From NCBI GenBank assembly GCA_026745465.1, contig JACYXH010000722.1, positions 112,001 to 176,000 on the forward strand: 64,000 bases of DNA, given 5' to 3'. A program made the position numbers and the translations under genes. The stretch is from Lota lota. Its lineage: Eukaryota; Chordata; Actinopteri; Gadiformes; Lotidae. Positions 1 through 64,000 of the stretch are shown here, one piece after another; positions within the stretch are counted from its first letter, which is position 1; each line of letters begins with the position of its first letter. The notes beneath the pieces are model-generated. The model saw nothing but the letters and a program-made list of their open reading frames with translations, made no database searches and was not told the origin of the DNA.

Positions 1-462
1 GACAGCACCACCCTCCCCAGCTAGCCAGGGACAGCACCACCCTCCCCACAGTTACCCAGGGACAGCACCACCCTCCCCACAGCTACCCAGGGACAGCACC
101 ACCCTCCCCAGCTAGCCAGGGACAGCACCACCCTCCCCACAGCTAGCCAGGGACAGCACCACCCTCCCCAGCTAGCCAGGGACAGCACCACCCTCCCCAC
201 AGTTAGCCAGGGACAGCACCACCCTCCCCAGCTAGCCAGGGACAGCACCACCCTCCCCACAGTTAGCCAGGGACAGCACCACCCTCCCCAGCTAGCCAGG
301 GACAGCACCACCCTCCCCACAGTTAGCCAGGGACAGCACCACCCTCCCCAGCTAGCCAGGGACAGCACCACCCTCCCCACAGCTACCCAGGGACAGCACC
401 ACCCTCCCCACAGCTACCCAGGGACAGCACCACCCTCCCCACAGCTACCCAGGGACAGCACC
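1..462. repeat. Minisatellite in FBXL5 intron 2
   Basis: About 15 tandem copies of a 28-30-nt unit built on CAGGGACAGCACCACCCTCC, differing mainly by presence of CACAG before the GCTA(G/C)CCAG stretch. It starts at or before the window edge. It lies beyond the exon 2 donor of the minus-strand FBXL5 gene, so it is intronic. The reading frames open through it are by-products of the repeat. Confidence 0.9.
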
Positions 463-714
463 ATGGTCCTCACGGTATCACTTCCTTCTTCCACAAACAG
501 AAGCAAACATTTTACAATCCTTTTGTCCGGCTGGCTTCAGTTTGGCTTCACCAGTAGGAGAGCACCATTACCGATGTGTCAACCCAACCCTGACACACAG
601 ATCTAACCAACAGGGTGACGCATCAGCCCGGCCCCTCCCCTGCTCTACCGCACAGTCACAAACCCAAGGGACACCCGTTTCTACCGCAACACTGAGAAAT
701 GGCTAACTGCTTAG
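463..714. other. Unique intronic sequence, FBXL5 intron 2
   Basis: Non-repetitive sequence between the left-edge minisatellite and a SINE-like copy. I see no exon, open frame or RNA gene in it. Confidence 0.5.
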
Positions 715-886
715 CATTTATCATTAGCCTTTATTTTAAAGTCACCGAGGAGCTGATAGTTCTCCTGCTCTGGGACGCCTGCAGGTGGACTGCAGACATC
801 GGGGATCGAACCCACAACCTTCCGGCTGGGAGTCCAAACACTCAAACCACTGCCAGGCCTCAAAGGGTGCGGTAGCCGCGCCCACC
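715..886 (-). repeat. tRNA-derived SINE, old copy, minus strand
   Basis: On the minus strand it begins AGGCCTGGCAGTGGTTTGAG (A-box-like), continues with GGACTCCCAGCCGGAAGG and a B-box-like GGGTTCGATCCC, then a CTGCAGTCCACCTGCAGG body. The same order is seen in the plus-strand element near 39776 and the elements near 10.8 kb and 57 kb. The tail is diverged. Established: A and B boxes of this type derive from tRNA promoters. A functional tRNA gene is excluded because no acceptor-stem pairing is evident and the body continues past the tRNA length. Confidence 0.7.
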
Positions 887-904
887 CACAACTAGTCGTT
901 CAGC

Positions 905-929
905 GACGGACGGACGGACGGACGGACGC
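905..929. repeat. (GGAC)n next to the FBXL5 exon 2 donor
   Basis: About five to six GGAC/GTCC tetramers lie about 10 nt inside the intron from the exon 2 donor on the minus strand. It is a short simple repeat with no further feature. Confidence 0.85.
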
Positions 930-938
930 CGGGCGTAC

Positions 939-2724
939 CTTGACGCTGCGCAGCCCTTTCTCGAAGAGGGACAGCATCTCCGACAGCTTGTTGTCGGCGT
1001 GCACGTTGTACACGGTGCGGCTGCGCTGCTGCAGCAGGCCGATGATGCACTCGTTCTCGATCTGCTCGTGCATCTTGAACTCGTTGAACGTGTCACACAG
1101 CGACCGCAGGAAGCAGCGGAAGTCCTTGTTGTTGGAGAAGTTGGTTTTCGACAGCTGTTGGGAGAAGACGACACATACACGCAAAACGTCTGCACTTAAT
1201 TGTCTTATCTTGAACCTGGGAATAGCAAACTGAAGCAGTCACCACTGTTTATTCTGTGATACTCATTTCTATGTAAATCGCTCAGGAGTCAGTGTGTTAA
1301 AGAGCTGGTGTTAGAGCACAGGAGTCAGTGTGTTGGAGCTCAGGAGTCAGTGTGTTAGAGCTCAGGAGTCAGTGTGTTAGAGCTCAGGAGTCAGTGTGTT
1401 AAAGAGCTGGTGTTAGAGCACAGGAGTCAGTGTGTTAGAGCTCAGGAGTCAGTGTGTTAAAGAGCTCAGGAGTCAGTGTGTTAGAGCTCAGGAGTCAGTG
1501 TGTTAAACAGCTGGTGTTAGAGCACAGGAGTCAGTGTGTTAGACCTCAGGAGTCAGTGTGTTAAAGAGCTCAGGAGTCAGTGTGTTAGAGCTCAGGAGTC
1601 AGTGTGTTAAAGAGCTGGTGTTAGAGCACAGGAGTCAGTGTGTTAGAGCTCAGGAGTCAGTGTGTCAAAGAGCTCAGGAGTCCGTGTGTTAAAGAGCTGG
1701 TGTTAGAGCTCAGGAGTCAGTGTGTTGGAGCTCAGGAGTCAGTGTGTTAGAGCACAGGAGTCAGTGTGTTAAAGAGCTGGTGTTAGAGCTCAGGAGTCAG
1801 TGTGTTGGAGCTCAGGAGTCTCAGTGTGCTACAGAGTCAGACTGATTCAGTAATGAACACATGCAGGTTAAAATAACATTCATGTCCTACTATTTTTGGT
1901 ACACGTGTTTTGGAAAACACGTGGAAGATGTAATGGCTATAGGTTTAGGGGTGTGGCTATATGTTAAATCTCACTCATAATAAAAGTAAATATAGCTTGT
2001 TTATGAAGCACAACACTGCAGCCTCCTAGCCATGGCTGGGACAGTGTTGGAGGAGTGTTGTTATTAGCAACATTATAGCCAAGACCATCACAATGAGCTG
2101 CTGGTTCCTACCAAGCATCCTGTGTAGACAACTGAGTTTCTTGTTTACAGGAACACATTTCCAGGTAACTTTGCATAATTTACTATGGTTGGGTTTCAGA
2201 TTCGGTCGAGTTAGTTCAAGTTAGAGTTAAGAGTTCTAGTTTGTTCGATTAAGAGGGATAAGGTTAGAAAGTTGGAGGGTTAAAGAGTTAAAGAGTTGAA
2301 GGTAACGGCTAACAGAGTTAACACTTGCATCGTGTTACACAACAAGCGCGCAGTAGTTCTCCTCGGCTAACTAGCTAGCCGTGGCTTACTGATCTAGCCA
2401 AGCCTGCTACTAGGTTGTCCCGATGACGTGGTCAATAGCGACATAGTCCCGCCAGCCTGTCAAACTGGGATTACTCAACAACAGAAGGGTTTAATACCAG
2501 CACGTCTTGATGTTGTTGTTTACTGCAGCTAGCTTCCCTACCCTAGTAGCCCCTGTAGCTATCGATAACGACAGGCACAATCATGCTCCTCGACGCAGCT
2601 TAAAGCGTTCCTATCAATAGCAGCATGTTAATAACGGCACCTTGTCGCAGTAGAGGTCGACCAAATGCTTCATCCGCCAGTGCGGACCGGTGAACACGTC
2701 CACCTCATCCGGGAACGGAGCCAT
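939..2724 (-). CDS. fbxl5: FBXL5, coding exons 1-2 (5' part only)
   Basis: F-box and leucine-rich repeat protein 5 is the substrate receptor of an SCF ubiquitin ligase that degrades IRP2 when iron and oxygen are plentiful; its N-terminal hemerythrin-like domain senses iron. Coding exon 1 is 2641-2724 (28 codons, starting [20 protein letters not shown], with A at -3 and G at +4). Coding exon 2 is 939-1154 (72 codons, [12 protein letters not shown] to GLRSVK). Both have canonical GT-AG borders and a phase-0 junction. The diiron ligands known from the human protein are visible at the expected positions: His15, His57, Glu58, Glu61 and His80. The rest of the hemerythrin domain, the F-box and the LRRs lie left of the window. 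The intron (1155-2640) holds a minisatellite and unique sequence. Identity is by recall of the human protein, which is nearly identical across this stretch. Confidence 0.96.
1269..1825. repeat. Minisatellite in FBXL5 intron 1
   Basis: About 23 copies of a unit around AGGAGTCAGTGTGTTAGAGC, with longer variants carrying AAAGAGCTGGTGTTAGAGCA. Short and long units alternate irregularly. It lies entirely in the intron between FBXL5 coding exons 1 and 2. Confidence 0.9.
1826..2640. other. Unique part of FBXL5 intron 1
   Basis: Mostly non-repetitive, moderately AT-rich sequence with short GGTTAGAG-type runs near 2215-2310. No coding signal or RNA gene was recognised. It ends at the exon 1 donor (on the minus strand, AAG followed by GTGCCG). 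Confidence 0.5.
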
Positions 2725-2830
2725 CTTCACCACACAACGCAGCGCGTCTTCCCTTCACTCTGCGTCGCTGCGCGGTGACGTCACGGCGCTCGCGTCATCT
2801 GATCGACGCACACGTAATCACTTCAATACC
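2725..2830 (-). promoter_or_regulatory. FBXL5 5'UTR and proximal promoter with CRE
   Basis: The region just upstream of the FBXL5 start is CpG-rich and contains the perfect palindrome TGACGTCA at 2776-2783, the consensus for CREB/ATF binding, about 52 bp from the ATG. No TATA box is evident, as expected of a housekeeping CpG promoter. The transcription start is not defined by sequence alone. Confidence 0.6.
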
Positions 2831-3062
2831 TGTTTGATATATTAGTGAGATCTTAACAGTGAGTAGGCCTACCTGAAATGGAAAGTCATTTGTCAAATTA
2901 ATATTTCTTTGAAAGTATTTTTTTCTTCATCGTCTCTCCCTGAGACGATGAAATGATTACATTTTGTATGACTTTATACGTTTTTGCAATACAAAAAAAG
3001 AGGATAAACACACACTATGGAAAGACTTTAGTCATTTTACTGTCGACAATGTTTTTTTTTCT

Positions 3063-3069
3063 GTCAGCC

Positions 3070-3145
<76 letters not shown>

Positions 3146-3179
3146 AGTCAGCCTGTCTGTCAGCCTGTCTGTCTGTCTG
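3063..3179. repeat. (GTCT)n microsatellite between FBXL5 and NEK1
   Basis: About 27 tetramers of CTGT/GTCT, interrupted near the 3' end by CAGTCAGC. It lies in the divergent intergenic interval; the open frames across it are repeat artefacts. Confidence 0.95.
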
Positions 3180-3639
3180 CATATGTGTATATGTATTACT
3201 CATATATTTATTTCATTTTATTCGTATCCTTTCTCATCAGGGATGTTTTGTCTGCTATCGGGATGGTTGTGTGCGCAGTTGTCTTTTCGTATGCCGTTTA
3301 TGGAACTAAAGATGTGTGGTGACAAGTCTCGCGAGACTAACGTGAATAAGTTATTTTGCCCTTTTTTATCTTTATTTCAATGAAATTCTGATTGTGATAT
3401 TTTAGTAAATACTCCTCGCTAAGTAGTGGATACATCTAAAGGGGGAACAAAAGATAAATAGATAAGAATACATTATTTCCTTGTTATCAAGACAATAATT
3501 TCAAGACGCTGAAATTCACCCAATATGATATAACAATATGGAAAACATTTTCAGTAAATGAGGTAATATCTTAATTAGCCTCACATTTCCCCCGAATCAT
3601 TATTTCATTTATGAATCCATTAATTTCATGCCGCTTTCC

Positions 3640-3816
3640 GTTGCTAAGGAAGAAGTTCACACAGTGGGGCGGAGACTAGTCGTCCTGAGCAGTGGTGGAC
3701 AGCTCTATTGTCCAATCAGCGACCGGGAACTCACCGGTGGAAGCCAATCATAATTAAGCAAAGGGATCATCGACGTAGTCAGCCGGAGAGTCAGAATCAG
3801 GACCAAAGGCTGGAAG
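3640..3816 (+). promoter_or_regulatory. NEK1 promoter and probable untranslated exon 1
   Basis: A GGGGCGG box (3666-3672) and two CCAATCA boxes (CCAAT at 3712-3716 and 3744-3748) precede a G/C-richer stretch ending CTGGAAG|GTAAGC, a strong 5' splice site with the exon ending at 3816. The next plausible acceptor is the one directly before the NEK1 start codon (exon from 4421). I infer a non-coding first exon here. Its 5' end is unknown. Confidence 0.55.
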
Positions 3817-3959
3817 GTAAGCACACTAAAACTCCTTCCTCACAGACTGCGTGGTTATTTAGATAGACGGCCCACGTATGTCACAGTGTCCGTACTTTAC
3901 AGCACTCAGCTCACCGCCGGTTGTGCGGCATAGCGGGACGGGACGTTGGCGTTATGGAT

Positions 3960-3996
<37 letters not shown>

Positions 3997-4420
3997 CTAT
4001 AGCTATAGGAGGCTGTAGTGATTCCCAGCCGGGCCATTCGCCTCTCTTTTAGGCGTCCCTTGCTCAGGGCTGCTTTTTAAAGATTTACATTTTGAAATTA
4101 AGAACACAAGTTAAGTTAACAATACGAGTGGAGGCATTCCTCAGCTTCTTCTTCTTCCACTTTCGACGTCTAGGTCCCTACAGTATGAACCACGATGCTT
4201 AATGGTGGTAGTGTGATGTTGAAGGAAGACAGCTCTGTTCTGCTGTCCACGGGGGGTGCTTGAGGCCGTGGGACCCTCTGATGGGGGGGGGGGGGGGGGG
4301 GGGGGGGGGGGTGCTGATGTATTCCAGTTTGAGTGTCATGCTCATATTCCAGTTGTGTTTCAAGAAGCACACTTGTGTGATCTTTTCTAAGTTTCTACAA
4401 TGACGAGACGGCCCTCACAG
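3817..4420 (+). other. NEK1 intron 1 with (TG)n and poly-G
   Basis: Intron between the inferred untranslated exon and the start-codon exon. It contains a short (TG)n at 3957-3992 and an uninterrupted run of 29 G at 4283-4311, followed by the acceptor CCCTCACAG at 4412-4420. Confidence 0.55.
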
Positions 4421-4424
4421 TGAA

Positions 4425-34133
<29,709 letters not shown>

Positions 34134-34965
34134 CCGGTAAAGTCCCGGTAATGTGCCGGTAATGTGCTGGTCTTCAGATGTCTTCCTGGGACAGAAGGTC
34201 TATGCATGGAGTCGTAGCGTCACATCTGAAAGTGTTTCAGGCACACTTGCATGATGGGTAATGTGGTTCACGTGACAGCCTGCAGCCTGTATCTCTAATC
34301 AGCACCCGACACGATGCTCTGAGTCATGTTGCTACATGAAGTGCATTAGCCAGTCTGTGTTCTCACTAACCAAAGGTCTGCTCCTTTCCCTTCTGTCACC
34401 TACATACCGATGTGTGTGTGTCTCAAATTATTCAAGTGTTGTTCCGATTCTTTTTTCAGACACTTTGTTCTAAATGATGTTCCACATTCCATGATCTTCT
34501 AGAGTTGTAGTTCACTGTTGTCCATACGGATGTTGTCGTTGTGTTGTTCTGAGGAGCCGGTTGAGGACTTCTCTGCTTTAGGTGCTCGTACACTGAATGT
34601 GGTGCCACCAGCACCTTCCCACTCCTCCACCCGAGAAGGAGTGGGACGCTATCCACCTGTTTTACACACCGCCATGATGACACAAAACCAGTCCAACCTC
34701 TTTTTCCTACAGCCTTTTCGTCAGACGGAGAATAGGACACTTTAACAGACACATTTTCTTTTCTACTTGTTTCTACTCGTTCATTTAACACAAGCCCCTT
34801 CTGAAGCCCCTTCTGAAGATGTCTGTCTGGTTGCCGTGGTATGCCAAGGTGGCTAATATGGTGGTGTCAGATATTCCACTGAAATGACGTGGATGGAGTT
34901 CACATGAAATGGGAAAAATATTGTAATTCTTTCTAGAAAATAAACAAACGTTTTGAACAAACTGA
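34134..34965 (+). other. NEK1 3' untranslated region
   Basis: Unique sequence after the stop codon, AT-richer than the introns, ending shortly after AATAAA at 34939-34944. No repeat array is present, in contrast with the flanks. Confidence 0.7.
34939..34944 (+). terminator. NEK1 polyadenylation signal AATAAA
   Basis: Canonical hexamer about 0.8 kb after the stop codon, followed within 40 nt by the T/G-richer CTTGGTCCTTTCTGC. Confidence 0.65.
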
Positions 34966-35315
34966 GCCTTGGTCCTTTCTGCTGAACGGTTTTACCAACA
35001 TAGAGGAATGCTTTCCCATACTCATTGTGTCTGTTGTTTCTGCGTTACACTTTCTTTTACATTATTTCTTTTTCGTCTTTTACTTGTAGGACACTGAGAT
35101 ATTTCTGTGTAAAGGTTTAACGGCTTTTAGTTTTTAATTATAATGGCAACAAAACGCTGGAGAGCCATGATTTACTGCTAAGATTATCCTTATTAATATT
35201 AATCTTGTTGAACTCATTCTTATTGATGCCAGCTTGGTATTGATTGTTTCATGTCTGGAGAACTCCAGGCTGATCACCAAGGTCCCCACAGGTGATAAGA
35301 ATAGATTCATAACCA
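34966..35315. other. Intergenic unique sequence
   Basis: AT-rich unique sequence between the NEK1 poly(A) signal and a small repeat array. No gene or RNA recognised. Confidence 0.5.
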
Positions 35316-35545
35316 TACCATCATCTGTCTATAGAATAATACAATCATCTGTTTGTCTATAATAACCATACAATCATCTGTTTGTCTATAGAATAATACA
35401 ATCATCTGTTTGTCTATAATAACCATACAATCATCTGTTTGTCTATAATAATATAATGTTTTGTCTATAATATAATGATCTGTTTTGTCTATAATAATAT
35501 AATAAGTTTGTCTATAATAACGATAGAATAAGTCTGTTTTTAACA
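35316..35545. repeat. Minisatellite, NEK1-SH3RF1 intergenic
   Basis: Degenerating copies of CATCTGTTTGTCTATAATAA with CCATACAAT linkers, clean at the left and decaying to the right. Confidence 0.88.
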
Positions 35546-35724
35546 ATAGAATAGGTTTGGACCATAGACTGGATCCTCGATGTCTACATGGTCTCTCCTA
35601 GCCCTCTCCTAGCTGGGCATCAGGAATGAGCTGTGAGGACTGGAACAGGAAACATGGTGGATGACAGTGTGAACCACAGTAAGTAGTATTTGAAAAGCGC
35701 TGCGTCCATAACCCCAGGCCGTGT

Positions 35725-35748
35725 GGGGGGGGGGGGGGGGGGGGGGGG
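35725..35748. repeat. Poly-G run (24 G)
   Basis: Uninterrupted G homopolymer in intergenic sequence. A second run of 18 G is at 36165-36182. Lengths of such runs are unreliable in assemblies. Confidence 0.9.
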
Positions 35749-36164
35749 TTCATCAGAGAGGAAGAGTGTTTTCACGGTCTTCTGAACAGCATCCAAAACA
35801 AACCCAGCAATGGCTCCTTTAATACTGCGAGACTATTCTCCAGATAAACATTTCTATGCATTATTAGGGAACCTAACGGCATGTCTAATAGGTGTGTGTT
35901 TCAGCCTTGGCTCTTGGAAGACCCACAGTTCATCCTCAACCCTAAGTCTGAAGGCTCTTTGTCCCGGCTCTGATCCAACGGATTCCCTCCGGCTCGTTTA
36001 GGAACCCTAAGGATTCAGAGCCGCTCCACTTGTTCTCAAGAACACGCCTCCTTCTTCATACCGGGGACATAGCTCTACTGCGTCAGGACGAATGGAATCT
36101 CGGATCTTCCCAAATGTGCTGTCGCTACTTCAACGCTACGTGTGCTACGTGGTGATGACACCGT
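35749..36164. other. Intergenic unique sequence
   Basis: Unique sequence with short open frames and no recognisable product. Confidence 0.5.
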
Positions 36165-36189
36165 GGGGGGGGGGGGGGGGGGCATCTCT

Positions 36190-36735
36190 CTTCCTCCTGG
36201 TGGTTCTGGAGACCAACCCGGTCCTGGTGGTTCTAGAGACCAACCCGGTCCTGGTGGTTCTAGAGACCAACCCGGTCCTGGTGGTTCTAGAGACCAACCC
36301 GGTCCTGGTGGTTCTAGAGACCAACCCGGTCCTGGTGGTTCTAGAGACCAACCCGGTCCTGGTGGTTCTGGAGACCAACCCGGTCCTGGTGGTTCTAGAG
36401 ACCAACCCGGTCCTGGTGGTTCTGGAGACCAACCCGGTCCTGGTGGTTCTGGAGACCAACCCGGTCCTGGTGGTTCTAGAGACCAACCCGGTCCTGGTGG
36501 TTCTAGAGACCAACCCGGTCCTGGTGGTTCTAGAGACCAACCCGGTCCTGGTGGTTCTGGAGACCAACCCGGTCCTGGTGGTTCTGGAGACCAACCCGGT
36601 CCTGGTGGTTCTGGAGACCAACCCGGTCCTGGTGGTTCTAGAGACCAACCCGGTCCTGGTGGTTCTAGAGACCAACCCGGTCCTGGTGGTTCTAGAGACC
36701 AACCCGGTCCTGGTGGTTCTAGAGACCAACCCGGT
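36190..36735. repeat. 27-mer minisatellite, intergenic
   Basis: Twenty copies of a 27-nt unit with CCAACCCGGTCCTGGTGGTT and CTAGAGA or CTGGAGA; the single A/G site is the only variable position I see. As 27 is divisible by three, one frame reads a collagen-like GPGGSRDQP repeat, but there is no supporting gene structure. Confidence 0.96.
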
Positions 36736-37310
36736 GTAGGGAGGTGGTGGTGTAGAGAGGTGGTGTAGGGAGGTGGTGTAGGGTGGTGGTGTAGGGAGGT
36801 GGTGCAGGGAGGTGGTGTAGGGAGGTGGTGTAGGGTGGTGGTGCAGGGAGGTGGTGGTGCAGGGAGGTGGTGGTGCAGGGAGGTGGTGGTGCAGGGAGCT
36901 GTTGTTGGTGGTGTAGGGAGGTGGTGGTGCAGGGAGGTGGTGTAGGGTGGTGGTGTAGGGAGGTGGTGGTGCAGGGAGGTGGTGGTGCAGGGAGGTGGTG
37001 CTGGGAGCTGATGGTGCAGGGAGGTGGTGCAGGGAGCTGTTGTTGGTGGTGTAGGGAGGTGGTGGTGCAGGGAGGTGGTGTAGGGAGGTGGTGGTGCAGG
37101 GAGGTGGTGCAGGGAGCTGTTGTTGGTGGTATAGGGAGGTGGTGGTGCAGGGAGGTGGTGCAGGGAGGTGGTGGTGTAGGGAGGTGGTGGTGTAGGGAGG
37201 TGGTGGTGCAGGGAGGTGGTGGTGCAGGGAGGTGGTGCTGGGAGCTGATGGTGCAGGGAGGTGGTGCAGGGAGCTGGTGGTGGTGGTGTAGGGAGGAGGT
37301 GGTGTCGCTC
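36736..37310. repeat. GGTGGT-rich repeat, intergenic
   Basis: Irregular array of GTAGGGAGGTGGTG and GCAGGGAGGTGGTG modules with GAGCTGTTGTTGGTGG insertions, G-rich on the plus strand and without T-rich breaks. G-quadruplex potential is high. Long frames on the minus strand are repeat artefacts. Confidence 0.92.
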
Positions 37311-37398
37311 AGAGGGTGTAATGTGGGGGAGGAGTAGACCCAGTGATGAAATACGACCTGAGAGCTGCTGCCAGCCTCTCTATGATCAGTGACACAAA

Positions 37399-37515
37399 CA
37401 ACCCTCCTCCCCCATCCCTCCCCCCATCCCTCTCCTCCTCCCCCATCCCTCCCCTCCTCCCCCATCCCTCCCCTCCTCCCCCATCCCTCCCCTCCTCCCC
37501 CATCCCTCCCCTCCT
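37399..37515. repeat. CCCATCCCTCCCCTCCTCC repeat
   Basis: Six C/T-rich units immediately after unique sequence with GATCAGTGACACAAACAACC. Confidence 0.9.
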
Positions 37516-37689
37516 TTTCTCCCTATTTCCATTGAATTTAATATCATCTATTTAGTTATCTTAAGCTTCATATAACTTCTATAACATGGTATTTACTAAA
37601 TAGTATTCAAAGGGCTGAAAGGGAAAGTGTCTGTCTGTTGTTGAAACCGAAGGCTGAGTTTGTGACACATCGTTATGCCAATCACACCC

Positions 37690-37940
37690 TGACTTTTGCA
37701 CCTCCTACCTCCTCCTCCCCGCTCCCTCCTGCACCTCCCCTCTCTCCTCCTCCCCGCTCCCTCATGCACCTCCCCTCTCTCCTCCTCCCCTCTCGCTGCC
37801 CCTCCCCTCCCCTCTCCCCTCCTCCCCTCTCGCTGCCCCTCCCCTCCCCTCTCCCCTCCTCCCCTCTCGCTGCCCCTCCTCTCCCCTCCTCCCCTCTCGC
37901 TGCCCCTCCTCCCCTCCCCCCTCCCCCCTCCTCCCCCGCT
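37690..37940. repeat. C-rich repeat upstream of SH3RF1
   Basis: Units of CTCCTCCCCTCTCGCTGCCC and related CCTCCTCCCCGCTCCCT, a polypyrimidine tract next to the inferred SH3RF1 promoter. Confidence 0.88.
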
Positions 37941-38506
37941 TGTTCAGCACACTAGTGTTCTCTCGTCATGGCGCTGGACTCCGGCAGCTGGAGTTCGGAC
38001 TCGCGGCGCTGCGTCGGCGAGTAGTAACGAGTGGATACTGCGGCTTACGTGTACTACTGCTGTAGTACAAGTACTAGAGCAAAGTACTGCGTGTTGGTAG
38101 TACTTCTGGGAGCCGTTAACTGAAGTAAAGAAGTCAGCGCGCGATTCCCGCTAGCTTGCTAATAGCGCGAGGCGAGGAGCAGAAAGAGGGGACTCTTGTT
38201 TTGGAGCAGAGGACTCTTGTTTTGGAGCAGAGGACTCTTGTTTTGGAGGAGAGGACTCTTGTTTTGGAGCAGAGAACTCTTGTTTTGGAAGGAGAGGACT
38301 CTTGTTTTGGAGCAGAGGACTCTTGTTTTGGAGGAGAGGACTCGTTTTGGAGGAGAGGACTCTTGTTTTGGGAGGAGAGGACTCTTGTTTTGAGAGGAGA
38401 GGACTCTTGTTTTGGGAGGAGAGGACTCTTGTTTTGGAAGGAGACTACTCTTGTTTTGGAGGAGAGGGCTCTTGTTTTGGAAGATTGGACTCTTGTTTTG
38501 AAAGAG
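37941..38506 (+). promoter_or_regulatory. SH3RF1 promoter and probable untranslated exon 1
   Basis: CpG-rich unique sequence (GGACTCGCGGCGCTGCGTCG; CAGCGCGCGATTCCC) leads into about 14 copies of a 20-23-nt unit GGACTCTTGTTTTGGAGCAG (38190-38500), then TTTGAAAGAG|GTAAGTTT, a near-consensus donor with the exon ending at 38506. I infer an untranslated first exon composed largely of this minisatellite. Transcript data are needed for its 5' end. Confidence 0.5.
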
Positions 38507-39054
38507 GTAAGTTTCTTAATTTCATTGGATAACTCGTGATGTCACTTTTATGATGAACATGATGTGTTTGTAACTTACTTCGCGACTTTCGGACCCCCAA
38601 CATTGAAGTTGCAAGTCTGTTAGCACTATGCTACCGAGCTAGCCGAACTTAACAACTAATTAAGACGCGGCCAGCCTCAGACCGACATGCTTGATTATCA
38701 GAAGAACTTCTAACAAGTGCCGAGGGCTGTGACGTCACTGAGCCGCCGAAGATAATGGACAGTACAAAGCACCAAAACACGTAACCCGGTGAGCCTGTGC
38801 TGTACTGGTTTATCAGGTGTGCCTCTTTAAACGTGGCGTCACACCAACGACGGCTCGGTGACTTCAGCGGAGCGTCCTTAAGGTGAGGGCCTTCGTCCGC
38901 CTGGTGACGGGTGAAGGCGTGAGGAAGCCGTCTGTGTGGCCTCGGCGAGGGGTCTGAACGTTGTGTTTCACCCGCGCTGTGCGTTATTGATCCAGACTGC
39001 AGAATGAACGACATGAAGCCCCGGGGCCCTGATCATGTGTTCACCTCTGTCCAG
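38507..39054 (+). other. SH3RF1 intron in the 5'UTR (inferred)
   Basis: Unique sequence between the donor at 38507 and the acceptor CACCTCTGTCCAG ending at 39054. No array present. Confidence 0.45.
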
Positions 39055-39142
39055 GCGATGGCGGCGCCGCGGCCCTAGCCGAGGCATGGGCGTGACGTGA
39101 CCCGGCTGCTGCTCTTCCTCTTCGTCACCGCCACCGTCCCCG

Positions 39143-39177
<35 letters not shown>

Positions 39178-39184
39178 GGAAGAG
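39055..39184 (+). promoter_or_regulatory. SH3RF1 5'UTR with two short uORFs and poly-C33
   Basis: Upstream ATGs at 39058-39078 (MAAPRP stop) and 39086-39100 (MGVT stop), then 33 consecutive C at 39143-39175, 9 nt before the start codon. Neither uORF overlaps the main frame. Confidence 0.6.

Positions 39185-64000
<24,816 letters not shown>

Noticed and set aside
36092-36768. Collagen-like repeat protein
   Set aside because: Gly-Pro-Gly pattern lacks the strict Gly-X-Y period of collagen, both strands are open, and no exon structure or conserved flank exists.
34966-38100. A further gene between NEK1 and SH3RF1
   Set aside because: Only short frames and arrays; no conserved peptide or exon pair could be built.

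Overview
The window is vertebrate nuclear DNA, from a ray-finned (teleost-type) fish. It holds three protein-coding genes split into many short exons with canonical GT-AG borders. It also holds tRNA-derived SINEs with a fish-type tail, and an extreme load of tandem repeats. By hand tally, roughly half of the 64 kb is minisatellite or microsatellite. Very long (GT)n runs and dozens of kilobase-scale minisatellites recall gadiform (cod-like) genomes, but the species is inferred, not proven. I saw no bacterial features, CRISPR array, retroviral or LTR element, or classical tRNA gene.

Layout. (1) Positions 1-2724, minus strand: the first two coding exons of FBXL5, the iron-sensing F-box protein; the rest lies to the left of the window. 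(2) Positions about 2725-4420: the divergent FBXL5/NEK1 promoter interval, with a perfect cAMP-response palindrome, CCAAT boxes and a probable untranslated first exon of NEK1. (3) Positions 4425-34133, plus strand: the complete coding sequence of NEK1, a NIMA-related kinase of cilia and the DNA-damage response. I place 34 coding exons that sum to 4044 nt (1347 codons plus stop) with consistent phase at every junction; a 3'UTR and AATAAA follow at 34939. (4) Positions about 34965-38100: a repeat-rich intergenic stretch. (5) Positions about 38100-64000, plus strand: SH3RF1 (POSH), a RING E3 ligase and JNK scaffold. It has a probable untranslated exon, the RING exon (39185-39556), an 18.5-kb intron, the two-SH3 exon (58056-58331), exon 60965-61060 and a fourth exon that runs off the window.

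The most notable signal is how the tandem repeats meet the splicing signals. In SH3RF1 the 3' splice site of the SH3 exon lies inside a 33-nt minisatellite, giving seven equivalent in-frame acceptors. In NEK1 the 3' end of exon 17 with its donor has been amplified into about 16 further intronic copies, each a potential in-frame 18-nt microexon. The exon 15 donor is duplicated 59 nt downstream. Four NEK1 acceptors have a (TG)52-63 tract ending 0-8 nt before the AG. An array upstream of exon 26 repeats a branchpoint-like and acceptor-like motif dozens of times. Several minisatellites grew out of the head or tail of SINEs.

FBXL5, NEK1 and SH3RF1 do not form a pathway. NEK1 and SH3RF1 are ancient neighbours (adjacent on human 4q33), whereas FBXL5 at the NEK1 5' side differs from the human arrangement, where CLCN3 takes that place. 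Exon borders come from reading frame, consensus sites and remembered vertebrate protein sequences; no alignment or transcript data were available.
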